From positions 50,871,675 through 50,935,674 of the forward strand of contig CM018048.1 in the NCBI GenBank assembly GCA_008638375.1: a stretch of DNA of 64,000 bases, read 5' to 3'. The position numbers and the translations under genes are program-made. Each line of letters opens with the position of its first letter. Position 1 is the stretch's first letter. Source of the DNA: Nyssa sinensis (Eukaryota; Streptophyta; Magnoliopsida; Cornales; Nyssaceae). Positions 25,081 through 37,600 of the stretch are shown here, one piece after another. The notes beneath the pieces are model-generated. The model saw only the letters and a list, made by a program, of their open reading frames with translations, had not been told where the DNA came from and ran no database searches.

Positions 25081-26379
25081 CATATCTTTTTTTTTATTAA
25101 AAAAAATCTATTGGATAGGTTACACAATGGAATGGAGGTTTACCCTCTGCCCAAAGGCCTAATTATTCTATGATTTCAGAAGATTATATCTAGTTTGAAA
25201 CTAGCTTAGCTCAAAAGTTGCTGGTAGTTTAATCAATTTTTATTCTATAAATAGGTGATGGAATATGAACCCTAACTTCCCTAATGACAACACGCAAGAT
25301 AGCACAGGGCCAAGTAATCACTTAGTTTTGATGACCACCAATGATTTCCATTTGGTCCCATCCTTTTTTTTTCACCTTAAATGCATGCTGATGTATGCTT
25401 ATAGTTTCAGTCTAATCGAAGAGGTAAATCATAAGCATTTGAATGGCCCTAACAAAGGGAAAGGCATGCATTGCGGGGTCCAGATGAGAATCATTCCACT
25501 CATGCGGAGGTATCCAAGACAAGATATGTGTAAGGGGCAAGTATTTAGTGGCTCCCATAATAAGTGGTGGATTCAAAAATTATAATTAAGAGACAAAATT
25601 AAAAGAATTAAAATGTAAGGGCAATTCTTATGAATATATGATTTATTTTTTTGGGAGGTCCTAATTTTATTTTTTAAAAAAATACTAACAAAATCAACAA
25701 TAAAAATTACAATTTTCAAAATCTAGGAGAAGGGAGGAGCATGGTTCCCTTAATCCTCCCTCCCTTTGTCACTATCGAGAACAATGGCAGATCCAGGCAG
25801 GGGGGCGACGCTTTCAAAATTTGAGTATTGTATTTTTTATTCTTAATTTTATTATAATTTTTAATAAAATAAGACTTAATCCTCTCAATTTTTTTTATAT
25901 TTTCAAATGAATGCTCATAAATTTTAATACTTGTCATTTGATCTTCTCAAAAATTTAGATATTATATTTTTTACTAATAATTTTGTTAGATTTTTTCAAC
26001 AAAATAGGACTTCTCCTCTCCCTTCCCATTTTTTTTTATTATATTCATATTAACTTCTTAAATTTTTATACCAGTAATTTGATCCCTCTTAAGTAAAATT
26101 TATAAATCCACCACCAGTTGAGAAAATTACACTTGAGTCAAAGATTATTGAACATATTAACATAATTTGCAGATTATTATTATTATTTTTTTGTCAACTG
26201 ATATAATATTCAGTTTTACCAAACTAATTCACTCTTTATTCATAAGATAATTCAAAAATCTCACAAATTATAGTCAGGATAGTTTGAACTTAGAATTTTC
26301 AAATTAATAACACATTTTTCAAGTCAACTCGATCATAACTCCGACTCATTTGTGGGGTTATTATTAGTTCGGTGCAAAC

Positions 26380-27397
26380 CAAGGTTTTCAAAAGCGGACC
26401 GGACCAGATAGTTCGACCGGTTGAACCGTCGACCGGTCCAAGGAACGGTCCGGTCGAACCTTAGAAACCGTTTCAACCTCAAAACTGGGCTTAAAAGGCA
26501 AAACCGTCCGAAACGGGCAATTCAACCGGTGAACCGGTCGACCCGTCACTGGGTCACCGGTTCAGACCGGTTTGCCTCTACCTATATATATAAAAAAAAA
26601 AAACCTACGTAATGAGACAGGAAGCCCTCATTTCTCATTCTCAGATCTGAGATTTTCCCTTTCCCATTTTCCCAATGTTATCAAGGTAACTCAGCAACGG
26701 CGACGCAAGGGAGGATTGAGCCATTGAGGCACTGGTGCGTCGGGGATGGAGATGGAGGTGCTGGTGGTATGGTCGGTGGTTGGTGGTGATACGGTCGAGC
26801 GGATGAGAGAGAGAGAGATGGGTGTGGTCGGATGAGGGGGCACGTCTGTGGTCGGCGGTGCTGGTAGAGGGTTAGGGGTCGGCGTTGGCTGGTGGAGTTA
26901 TGGACGAGATGAGGATAGGGGTTCGGGTGATGATGGTGGCGGTGCGATGGAACGGTGGAAGTGACGGGCGGTGGTGATTGTGGGAGAGGATGGTTACGGT
27001 GGAGGTGCGGTGGCTGTGGGTTCGGCTGGAGTCGTGGTGAAGGCGTGGTGGTTATGGACTGTGGTGATGGTGCGGCTGGGGTTCTGTTGGTTAGGAAGAT
27101 GATAGTCGGCGGTGGTGGTGAAGGTGCGGTGGCGATGGTTATGGACTGTGGTTTTATTTTTTTTCTTGAAGTTTTGTATATTAAAAAAATTCATATTTTG
27201 TAAAAAAATTTATATAATTTTTAGTAATTTTTGTATAATTTTTTAAATTTAAAATATTAATAACATATATTATTAAATTTATTAATTACATAATTATGAC
27301 ATCACGGTTTGATTCCGGTTGACCCGACGGTTGAACCGGTAACTCGTAACCCAGACAATTTTCTGGTTCGATGAACGATCCGATTTTAAAAACATTG
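26380..27397. mobile_element. Non-autonomous hAT-type element with G-rich cargo (1018 bp)
   Basis: The left end CAAGGTTTTCAAAAGCGGAC and the right end (complement of CAATGTTTTTAAAATCGGATC) are imperfect inverted repeats. They are flanked by a perfect 8-bp duplication GTGCAAAC (26372-26379 and 27398-27405), the hAT signature. Subterminal regions are full of ACCGGT/CCGGTTGAACCGG motifs, possible transposase-binding sites. The interior, about 26690-27150, is strikingly G-rich on the plus strand (GGTGGTGG-like, GATGGTG-like) and unlike the surrounding AT-rich DNA. It may be captured host sequence. Open frames inside (82 codons at 26955) look like composition artefacts. Confidence 0.78.
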
Positions 27398-27405
27398 GTG
27401 CAAAC

Positions 27406-30400
27406 TAGGACCAATGAGTTTTTTTGAAAAATTAAAATACATGTGAGAGGAATAGAGTGAGAAGTTACCAAAGCAGCTTTCTTTGACTGCACTGTGAAAC
27501 CAAATAATTAAGGTATATTTTACCAAATGAAGCAGCAGAATTATCATAAAAAGTGGAACGGAAAGACAGGGCTATGGAGTATGAAGAGCTGAGTGCGATG
27601 CTCAAACCTTTTGGTTAATGGGTTTTCATTGTTTCAACACACCAATGCACTCATTCATATCATGTCACGTGATCAAAGGATAAAAAAGAACAAGTTTAGA
27701 TAAAAGGCTAAGCATAGACTTTGAGAAAAGCATCTTTATACTTTGCCCTTTTTTTTTTCAAAATTGTTCCAGTGACAAAAAAAGTGATGAAGGATACGTA
27801 TCAAAATCCAATCATGTGGGTGGGCCAGACACACTGTACACTACTTTGGAGATGTGATTTGTCCCACCCTATGATCAATTGTTACCTGTGGTGGTGATGA
27901 TGTGATGTATGCTAATGATTTGGTGCGTGGACTACAGGACTGTCACGCTGACTTTATTTTTTTGCCCTTTCAGATTTTTTTTTATTTTTTTATTACTATA
28001 CCGATATCCTACCATTTATCTGATAATTATACAAACTTTTTTGATAAATTTTTATATTATACTAGTATTTTTTTTTTGTTAGAACGAATTAATGTTAATA
28101 TAAATTATGAATATAAAATAGAATTTATATTCATATTTTATATTAACATTATTTGTGATATCTGATAATTATAAAAAAAAAAATTAATATTTTTTTAAAA
28201 AATATAAAAGATTATTATAATATATATGACTATTTTAGTCATATAAAAAATTTAATTAAAATTTTAATATTATCAATAATTTATATATCTTTTTTTTGGT
28301 CTCCTCTTTTCTTAATTTTTCTCTTTTAGAGTCATATATTTTATAGTACTTTTTTCAAAAAAATTGTATGCACATTGTTTGAAGTATGACCATTTTACAC
28401 TTTAAATTATAAGATTTTAAGTACCGACTCTTTCAACATAGTCATTAAAAATGAACTATATGACCAGATTACATTTAGTTATAATTTTATTAGCAAAAAT
28501 ATATCTTTGTGTGAATATAAAACAAAGGAGAGTGCAGAGTCTCTCTAATGGAACTGTATTTTCCTCTCAAAGTGCTCTCTCTCTCTCTCTCTCTCTCTAA
28601 AAGTTACGGCTTTGTTTAGATAGTTTTTAGAGTTAGAGTTTTAAGAAATTTTTTTTGAGAAGTGTTTTTAAGTAATTTCTTAGAATTTGAACTATTGTTT
28701 GGATTCATTAATTTGAAAAAAGATAAAAAAGTAAGTTATGTTTGGTTATGTTTTTAAAATAAGATTTTTAATTTCAAATTACAGGATATGTGTTTTGAAA
28801 TTAGTTTTTTTTTTTTTAAATTTAAATTATCATATCGAAATATATTTTTATAATTTTTAAAAAATTAATTACAAAACTTTTTAAAATATTTTTCAAAAAT
28901 TTTTATCTAAATTACTATTAGGTAAACATCCAACATTGATTCATTGACAAGCCAAGCTAGCGGATATATTTGTCGTTTCCTGCTGCGTGCTTAGTCCATT
29001 AGTCCATTCAAATTTTTTTATTTTTTCAAAAATATTATTATATACTGGTAAGTCTTGATTATTATTATTTTTTTTTATAAGAAACGGTCATCCAATAAAA
29101 GACATGACTTACATGATCTTTATTACATGATCTTTATTTTCATAATTTTTAATATTCTTAAAAATGTGATCGGAATTTAATACATTTACTTAAATATGAT
29201 ATAAAAATTTAGTTTTATTCAAATTTAATAATTAATTTAATAAAAATAACAAGATTTAACAAATTCGATTCATTAATATAACATATATTAATTATTAAAT
29301 TATATAATATTTTTTAAAATTAAAGTTATATATCATAAGTTTGGCATATTATAAAATAATATTTTATATGTATAATATATATTATAATATAATATTTTAT
29401 AAATATAATATATATTAATATCATTGTCAAATCAAAAATTTTAAAAAGTTGTTTGTTTCAAAAAGTTGGAAAAGATAGAATGGGTTTCAAAATTGTTTTA
29501 ACCAAACAAGTTTTTGAAAAAAAAAAATTTTTAAATTGGTTTGGAGTTGGTAACCAAACAGGACAATTTTTGTATGTGCGTGTTTGTTTTGATTATTTAA
29601 ATATAATTGAGATTGCGATTATTTAAAACTTGTTTTGATTCTTTCCAAACATCTCCTAAATATTGAAAGAGTTATAGTGTCAATTTAAGAAGTTAAAGTA
29701 TATAGTGACCATTAGTTCAAGGGTGTCCATATAATTTATCTTTTTTTTTTTTTTTTACATGCTTTGCAATAATGTGCTCACAAAGTACACAAGAAAATAA
29801 TAAAATTATTTAAATAAAAAATAATAATAAAATACAATGATTTAAAGTTAATGATAAAAAAACTAAAGTATATGCACCCTTCCTTTTTCTCTCTCTTTTG
29901 AATTTTTTTTAATTTTGTTAAAATATAAAAATACGGTGAAAAGAAATAATTAAAATCTCTCATTTCATAATTTCGAGCCTCGTAGATAATTAGTGTATCA
30001 ATAATGGGCCACAATGTGTGGTTCGGTCTATTAACAGTAGCAGGACTTTGAGCTCTGTTTTATTGAGCTGGGCCCGGGTTTTGTTTTATATGGAGCACAT
30101 CAAATGGTCTAAAATTATTCTCATAAGCCCAGTCCCAGTATTATGTTTCTTAGCTAGCCTGCTAGGCAACGAATTTTTAACCTTCTTACGTGCATGTTTG
30201 ACCTGTAAAAACGTGGATCATCACGGGTTGCACATAGTTTTCTTATAAACTCCAATTTGGGTTCGCATTAAATTATTTGGATTTAAGTTCTAACTTGAAT
30301 TTGAATATATCTTAATTCGAACTTGATTCACTCGAGTCGTACCCTAATTATGAAAAAAACAAGATTTGTTTATAATCTGAGTTGATTGTGACATTAAGTA

Positions 30401-30790
30401 ATACTTTTTTTTTTTTATAAATAAAATTATAAATAAAAATATGAGATTATGAGTAAAATACTTACACTTCCAATTTACTTTATATTTGACACATGACAAA
30501 CGTGATATAAACATGTGATTTAATAGTCAAATTGATAAAATAATAGACAACATTATTTAAAAAGCATAATAATAACTAATTCTACATGTGTAAATCAATC
30601 CTTAAAATGTTTTATCACCATAAAATATGTCAATGTAAAAGAGAAAAATGGCATGCTTTCAATTAACCAGTAACACTATGGCTATGTTAGTCCCAAATCA
30701 AAAGGAGCGAATATTTTTTCAACCAATTTTTTGCAAATGGAATCACAAAAATAAATTACTAAAGTTGAGCAACTAAAATCTAGATAATAT
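27406..30790. other. AT-rich intergenic spacer, no gene seen
   Basis: No coding similarity was found. The region holds a (TC)n run at about 28576-28598 and a TA-rich stretch at 29150-29440 related to the 11230 repeat. The boundaries near 28612 (GGCTTTGTTTAGATAG) and 29560 (AACCAAACAGGAC) hint at an old Tourist/hAT-like insertion. I could not define it. Confidence 0.4.
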
Positions 30791-30792
30791 TT

Positions 30793-31190
30793 TAGGTAAA
30801 TTATACATATTTTTACTATTTTACTTGACAAATATTTTTTTCAGTCAATTTTCTTTTTTTGGTCAAAATGACAAAATTACCAATTTCGTCTATTTTTTTT
30901 TTCAATTTTTTAAATTTTGAGTACTTTTTTTTTTATTTTCCAAAACCCTTAAAATTATTTTTATATAAAATAAAACAACTTATTTACCTTAAATTTATTT
31001 TTAAATAAAATTTTAAAAATGTTAAAATAATTGGTCAAAAGTAAAAAAATACAAAAATAAATAAACAATAGAATTTATTTTATTATTTTGAAATTTTTTT
31101 TAATTAAATATAGATATTTATATATTTTGCGATAAAATATAACATGTCAATATAATTTAAAAAATCTTTAAAAAAAATCAATTTATTCAA
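30793..31190. mobile_element. Degenerate Mutator-type MITE upstream of the cornichon gene
   Basis: The left tip AGGTAAATTATACATATTT, the core 'TTATTTACCTTAAATTTATTTTTAAATAA' split over 30980-31005, and the inverted right part are recognisable. The ends are eroded. It sits about 500 bp before the cornichon start codon. Confidence 0.6.
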
Positions 31191-31379
31191 AAGAGTTCAA
31201 TATAATTTACACTAATTTTTCAACAATTTAACTCTTCCAATGTTTAATCCACCCAATTCCTTTTTTTTCTTAAATATTATTATTAAATTTCAATATTTTC
31301 GTGACAAATACAAATCCCAAAAACAAAATTGCATAAAAAAAGTAAAAAAACCTTTAGCACATCAATCACTCAGACAAAT

Positions 31380-31684
31380 CGATTGATTCCGAGTGTGTTA
31401 CACTCTAAACTCTCCCCGCCCGCTCTACCGTCTCCTCCGATCCTTTGCGTGCAGGTCAGTAAAAGGCCGCACCAGGCGCTTCTATTTGCAAGACTCCATT
31501 GTTGTATAATTTGTACTGATTCGTATTTAAATATTTGAATTGGGCGGCTATCGTGCGCTATATATATATATCAGTGTATTTAAATTCTGTAATTTGTAAA
31601 ATTTCTGGATCTTATTTCTTATAGTTTCTACGAATTGAAAGGAAGCGAAAGAAGAGGGGGAGAGATTGGAAGAGAGGGAGGAGC
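31380..31684 (+). promoter_or_regulatory. Cornichon 5' leader, possibly with a leader intron
   Basis: A CT-rich stretch (31405-31445) ends in GCAG|GTCAGT at 31451-31460, a good splice donor. A matching acceptor TTATAG ends at 31624, followed by a purine-rich leader up to the ATG at 31685. A TA run (31559-31570) could instead be a TATA region. Both readings rest on motifs only. Confidence 0.35.
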
Positions 31685-34600
31685 ATGGCGGATCTATTCG
31701 CATGGCTGCTGTTCTTCTTCGTCCTCATAGCTCTTCTTGTCCTGGTTGTTTACCAGGTCAATCTCCTAAACCCTAGGAACCTCAAAATATCTGTATCTAT
31801 TTCTCGTATTTATTTATATTTTACTTTATTTTCAAGGACTTCAAATGAATTTGCTACTTGCTACACATTGTTGACAGTGTAAGTTATTTCTATTTCAGTC
31901 ACATTACGTCTATGGACTCATTCATGATATGCAATTTTGAGAATTGTAATATTAGGGTTTTGTGAACTGGGAAATGCTCGGTGTGCATAGAGTTTTACAA
32001 AGCAGTTGTCATTAAGTTTGATTATAACTATATAGGATTAACTTTCGTGGTCACATTCATGTCTCGCTTTATGGGGAAGCTGTATTCATCCAGAAACTGT
32101 TGGGAGTATACTCCCTTTTCTTAGGGAATCTTACACAATTTTCTTTATTTACATTTTATTTTAGTAAATGATTAATTTTATTTATAATCTCACATGATTT
32201 CCAGTAGACTTGAATCCTTAACTACACATGAAATAGTTTAGCTCGTACAGTTCTATCTATACATGCATGTGTACAATACATTCATATTATTGCTTATGAT
32301 GCGAAGAAAAACAAGTGTGCAGTGGTGCTTGGAAACTCACATTATATGAATCTTGTTGTCAGTTGTTCCTTTTGTCTGCTTCATATAGTATACTATACCC
32401 GTTGTTTGGTTGGGTAATTGTCAAGCCCATTTGGCTTGTTAGTTTAACACTAATCTGTATTGTTTCCTGGCGTTTTGGGGCTGAGTAGCTAGACACCATC
32501 TTTTTATCCTTTTGTGATTTTGGTTGCAACACAAAATGTGATAAGATGGATATGAGCCCACCAGTATCCAAAATCTGGAATCTACCAGTAAAGAAGAAAA
32601 AAATCTTTATAAATTTTATTAATAATCAAAATCAAAGATGTCTAATTGAGACTTACAATCCTGTATATAGTTATTGAAAGTTTAATCCTACTAGAATAAA
32701 GAATCCTACTCTGAAAAGAAAACAATAAAGAAAATAGAAAATTTATCAAAAATAACAAATTTGAGTTTTGGTCAAATTTGGAAACTAAAGAGAGAAAAAT
32801 TCATAAACAAATATGCATGATTTTGGCAAGTACTATATTTGTCCTACATCAAACTCCCGCATTTGAAAAAAGGGGCTCGTCATCGAGTTAAATGGATGTA
32901 CTTGATCTTGAACTCATTTGTAACCTAGCAATAATGGTTGAATCTTTTCAAAAATAATTGAAGACTCAAGGATTTCCATTTTCACATTTTTGAAGTCTGT
33001 AATTTTAGACTCTTGTTTTGGAGTCAATAATAATATCGTAATAAAATAAGAAAATCCATTTACTTGATCCAACATTACAATTCCATTTCTCTCATAATTA
33101 TCAAAACTATTCTGTAATACTTTAGGTTCATCCTCATCTGCATTGTTGAGTATATACATGGGAATTTCTTGCTCTGCAACAATGATTAAATTGTTATTAT
33201 CTTTCTTTTCTACAAAAGAGCTTGTGGAATGTTTTGAATTATTTTTTTCTTCTTTCTTCACAATAGGAGTTATTATACTCTGAAGATCTTCAGTTTTTGT
33301 CTTGATATGAAGATGATCATTGAAAGCCGGTATATCTATCTTCACCTGATAACTTTGATGATTTTTGTCTCTATAGTAGCTGTCACAACTTTTATGATAT
33401 ATGTCTCTTCTAAATTCTATAGTAAAATTTTCAAATTCTTCACTATTGAATAATCTATATAGGACAATTGTCGTTAAAAACATTTTTTTAGCACAAGTCT
33501 ATCAACAGGTTGACCTCGGGCAAATCCTCTAGCATGATTCCTGTTGACTGAAAGTTTTTTGTTGGCTTTAAGATCGATTCCGCAAAACTTCTCACAAATC
33601 TCACCAAATTGTTCATTGAACTCTTGTCTCAGTTCAACAGATTGTTGTCTCTGTTTCTCAATCGCAGTCCAAATAGCTTCAATCTTACGAATGTCGTCGT
33701 TAGGATTTGTAATTCTGTCTCCTTCATTTGCTCTTTAGCTAGGAGAATCCTTACTCTTATACCAAATGACGCAGCACGAAACGTGATAGGATGGATACGA
33801 ACACGTCAACAACCAAAATCTGTAATCCACTAGTAAACTAGAGAAAATTCTTTTTAAATTTTACTAATGATAAAAAATCAAAGATGTCTCTAATGAAAAC
33901 TTATAATCTTATATATAGATATTGAAAGTCCTAATCATGGTAGAATAAAAAAATCATACTTTGAAAATAAAACAATAAAGAAAATTAAAAATTCATCAAA
34001 ATAACAAATTTGAGTTACGCTCAAATTTGGAAATTAAAGAGTCCTAGAACAATTAAGAAAGAAATATGCATGATTTTGGCAAGTATCATATTTGTCCTAT
34101 TACATTAGGTGGTAGTTGTCTATTCTCCCCATTTTGTAGTTTCTGTTATTCGAGTCCTTGATTCAGATTCTTTGTGAGAATTTTTTTTAGCTTTTGAAAT
34201 TTCTTAAGAGTTGTTTAGTGTATTTAGGGCTGTAAAACAAGCTGAGCTATTCGAGTTCAGCTTGCGATTGACTTGTTTAGAGGTTCGTTTGAAATCGGCT
34301 CGCAAGATAAACAAGCCAAGTTCAAATATATTTTGAGCTCGGCTCGAGCACGACTCGTAAAGCTAAAATTAGTCTAATACTATCTAAAAGATCAAGTTAC
34401 TTGAGTTCGACTTGCGATCGACTCGATTAAAAGTTCGTTCGAGAACGGCTTGGAAAATTAGCAAGTTGAGTTTGAACACAAGTTGAAACTCGTTTATTTT
34501 ACCAAGTCAAACTTGAACAACCCATTGCTCGGCTTGACTCGACTCATTTATAGTCCTAAGTATATTGACTTTTTTAGTTGTTGGTAAGTTAGTGTATTGA

Positions 34601-37600
34601 CTGCTTACTCTTCAACATTAGTTGTTTTGCCTTTTCGTGGCTACTTTGCTTCACAAGCAGGGTGTAATCCAGCTGAGTCTACTGATCTCCGACTCATCTT
34701 CTTAGTGAGAGTTGATGATTTAAGCCTGTTGAATGTCCCCTTGAATTGAATGGATTCATTCATCTTTTACATAGCATCTGAAAAATGAAATTTATCATCT
34801 TAAATGGAGCCAAAAAGGAAAATGTTGAATTTACCATTTTTCTTGGCATATGGTTGTATTTAGGTTTTCTTGCAATGGCACAGTTAAACATTTTTAACTT
34901 CAGTTCTTAGATTGATGGCATTTTCCTAATTTGCGCCATTTAATATGATAGGCTTCTACATTAAAATGTGTAAAAAGTAAACGGGGCTGTTAGAAGTCAA
35001 GGAGGGGTCCAATCAACCCCTAAAAGTTTATGTTCTGAATCTATCTCATAGCCCTACTGATAAATACAACTGTCCCACATTGTTTCCAGTTATACACTAC
35101 CTATATTTTTATAGTGAACAAAGTTTCTAATTTTTTGGGCAGTTTGCTTCATAAGGCTTTAGAAACAAGAAGATAGAGACACAGAGAGATAATGATGATC
35201 ACGATGACAATGGCAATCTTCGTTAGGAGATTCACCTAAGAAACTGTTTTGAGGCAGATCCTATACTCTATCTAGCTAGAAACCTCTGGGTTGGATGAAT
35301 TGGGAAGAGGCTTGGGTAACATTCTCAATGTCCCGAGTTCAACTCCCACCCCAAGGGCCATTTACCTATCCAAAAAAAAAAACCTCTATATAGCTAGGGT
35401 CAACTACCAAGATAAACTAACTTTTCATATGGGACTAAATTTATGGACAATCTATTTTTTTTTTTTAATAAAAGGCTATTATCGGGAACTATGAAGAATG
35501 AATACTCTATTTTGGCTTATGTATCCGTGTCAGACACTTCCCGGACATGTGTCGGACACTTCTCAAACAGGTGTTGGACACGCAAAAAAGGAGTGTCCAA
35601 ATTTGTTACCTTTTTCTAAATTTCGGCCATGTTTATTTATTTGTTTTTGAATTTTTTCCTTTTTTTTTTTTCTCCTTTTCTCCTTAATTTTTTTTGGTTA
35701 TATATATGTATATATATACACACACACGCATATATATGTTCTATGTGATAATTAGTAAATTTATTTTGGAACTTGAATCATAGATATTGATGATTAAATG
35801 AAGAAGTTCTTGAATTTTTATTTAATAGTTTTATTATTTTAACGTCTTAATAATATTTTTGTGATTTGTGTATTTTTATATCAATTTTAATTGAAATAAT
35901 ATTTGATTTTTACTATATGGTTATATAAAAAATTATATATATTTAATGTGTCATTGACGTGTCCGTGTCCGTGTCCGTATTCTTTTTTTTTTTTCCTTTT
36001 CTTTACTTATTCGAAAAAAAAAGTGAAAAGAAAAGAAGAAGAAGAAGAAGAAAGAAAGCATATGGAATCTGACAGTTGAAAATTTTGTTGCAGCTCATGT
36101 GCTTGGCGGATCTAGAGTTTGATTATATCAACCCTTATGACTCTGCATCTCGGATAAACAGAGTGATCTTGCCAGAGTTTATTACGCAAGGAGTGTTATG
36201 TGTCCTCTATCTCTTAACTGGGCATTGGGTTATGTCGCTGCTGAATGTTCCATACCTGTACTACAATGTGAGACTGTAAGTTCTGATCTCAGCCCTTTCT
36301 TCAAAATTAAATAAATTCAGGTCCTATATAATTTTAAATATGAGCATGAACACACACACACACACACATGTTTACAAATTTACATGCATAAGCACATGTT
36401 TATATTGAGAGAGGCATGCATGGATAGATAGAGAGGTAGAAGTTTGTTTTACGCATATATACAGTAATAAGATTCAGTTCGACCTTTTTCTTAATATTAA
36501 GGGCATGGTTTGTAATCAGGAATTTGTGTAGCTCACATGGCTTTTACATTATACCTTCATCTGTATCATATGGGTTCCAGTATATATGTATTAGCCTCTT
36601 GTGTCCAGCAGATGTTCAATTTAGCTTCTTGTGTGCACCTGTCAATTGTGTGCTTTGTCCTTTATCAGAGATATATGTTGCTTGAGTAAAATTTTGTGTC
36701 ACATGGTTTTCCAAAGGCTTGATGCTTCATATTCTTGATGTTTTCTTTAGACCAAGTTTCGAGGAAAATGTTAAGAGAAGTCATCTAAGGCTTTTGCTTC
36801 AAAATGATAACCATTTGTAACATATTCCTTACTGCTTGAGACTTCCATTGTACTTGAGATGCATGCCTTGTATGTCAAATAGAATAGAGGGCTTTAATTT
36901 AGAAAATTGTGACTTTATTTTGTCTTATCTTATAGTTTCAGATAACTTTTGGTTAATTATAGCTATCTCCATGTAGGTTTCCAAAAATACCACCAACCTC
37001 CTTTTAGGTTTTTGAAATATTACTGGCCCTCCTTGGATGGTTGTCCACCTTTAGATTAAAAGTGTGATTACAACTTTACTTACGTGGAACATTTGCATTC
37101 TCAACTCAATTCAATTTGGTTTCATTGGAGAATTGCCAGAGTAAAATGAAATTCAAATAAATCTTATTTTTAAGATCTTTGGTACATAATCAAAAGAGAC
37201 ACTATAATAACTTTTGAAGTACGAACATTCTATTTTGATCACATATCTATGTCGGACACGCTAAAAAAGTGTCCATTTTTTTCCCCACCCAAACATTTTT
37301 TTTTCCTCTTCTTTGCGTGTTCTATGTAAATAAACTTTATTTTTGCAACTTGGCTAATGAATGTTGATAATAAAATGAAGTTCTTAAATTTTTATTTAAT
37401 GATTTTATTATTTTAATATCTTAATAATATTGTTGTGATTTGTGTGTGTTTTATGCCAATTTTGATTGAAATAATGTTAGGTTTTTATTATATTAGGTCA
37501 TATAAAAAATGTAAATATATATATATATATATATATATTCAATGTGTCTCTAACGTATCCGTGTCCTACGCTTACCCAAAAAATAACATATTTGTGTCTT

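Larger units (their letters stand above)
22561..26371. other. AT-rich intergenic spacer with TE relics
   Basis: No gene could be supported. MITE relics at about 22790-23040 and 24670-25080 and a microsatellite at 24327-24371 are listed separately. An open frame at 25265-25585 (106 codons) has no recognisable motif and ends in ordinary spacer; I treat it as chance or a relic. Several long poly(A)/poly(T) stretches occur. Confidence 0.45.

Noticed and set aside
25265..25585. 106-codon open frame
   Set aside because: No family similarity that I can recognise, no neighbouring exons, and composition like the surrounding spacer.
26955..27203. 82-codon Gly-rich open frame
   Set aside because: It lies within the G-rich core of the hAT-type element and follows from base composition.
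28612..29575. Possible large Tourist- or hAT-like element bounded by TTTGTTTAGAT and AACCAAACAGG
   Set aside because: The ends do not align well as inverted repeats and no target duplication could be found.
35288..35379. Possible tRNA gene because of box A and box B-like sequences
   Set aside because: No cloverleaf can be drawn, and the A tail with an 8-bp duplication fits a SINE.
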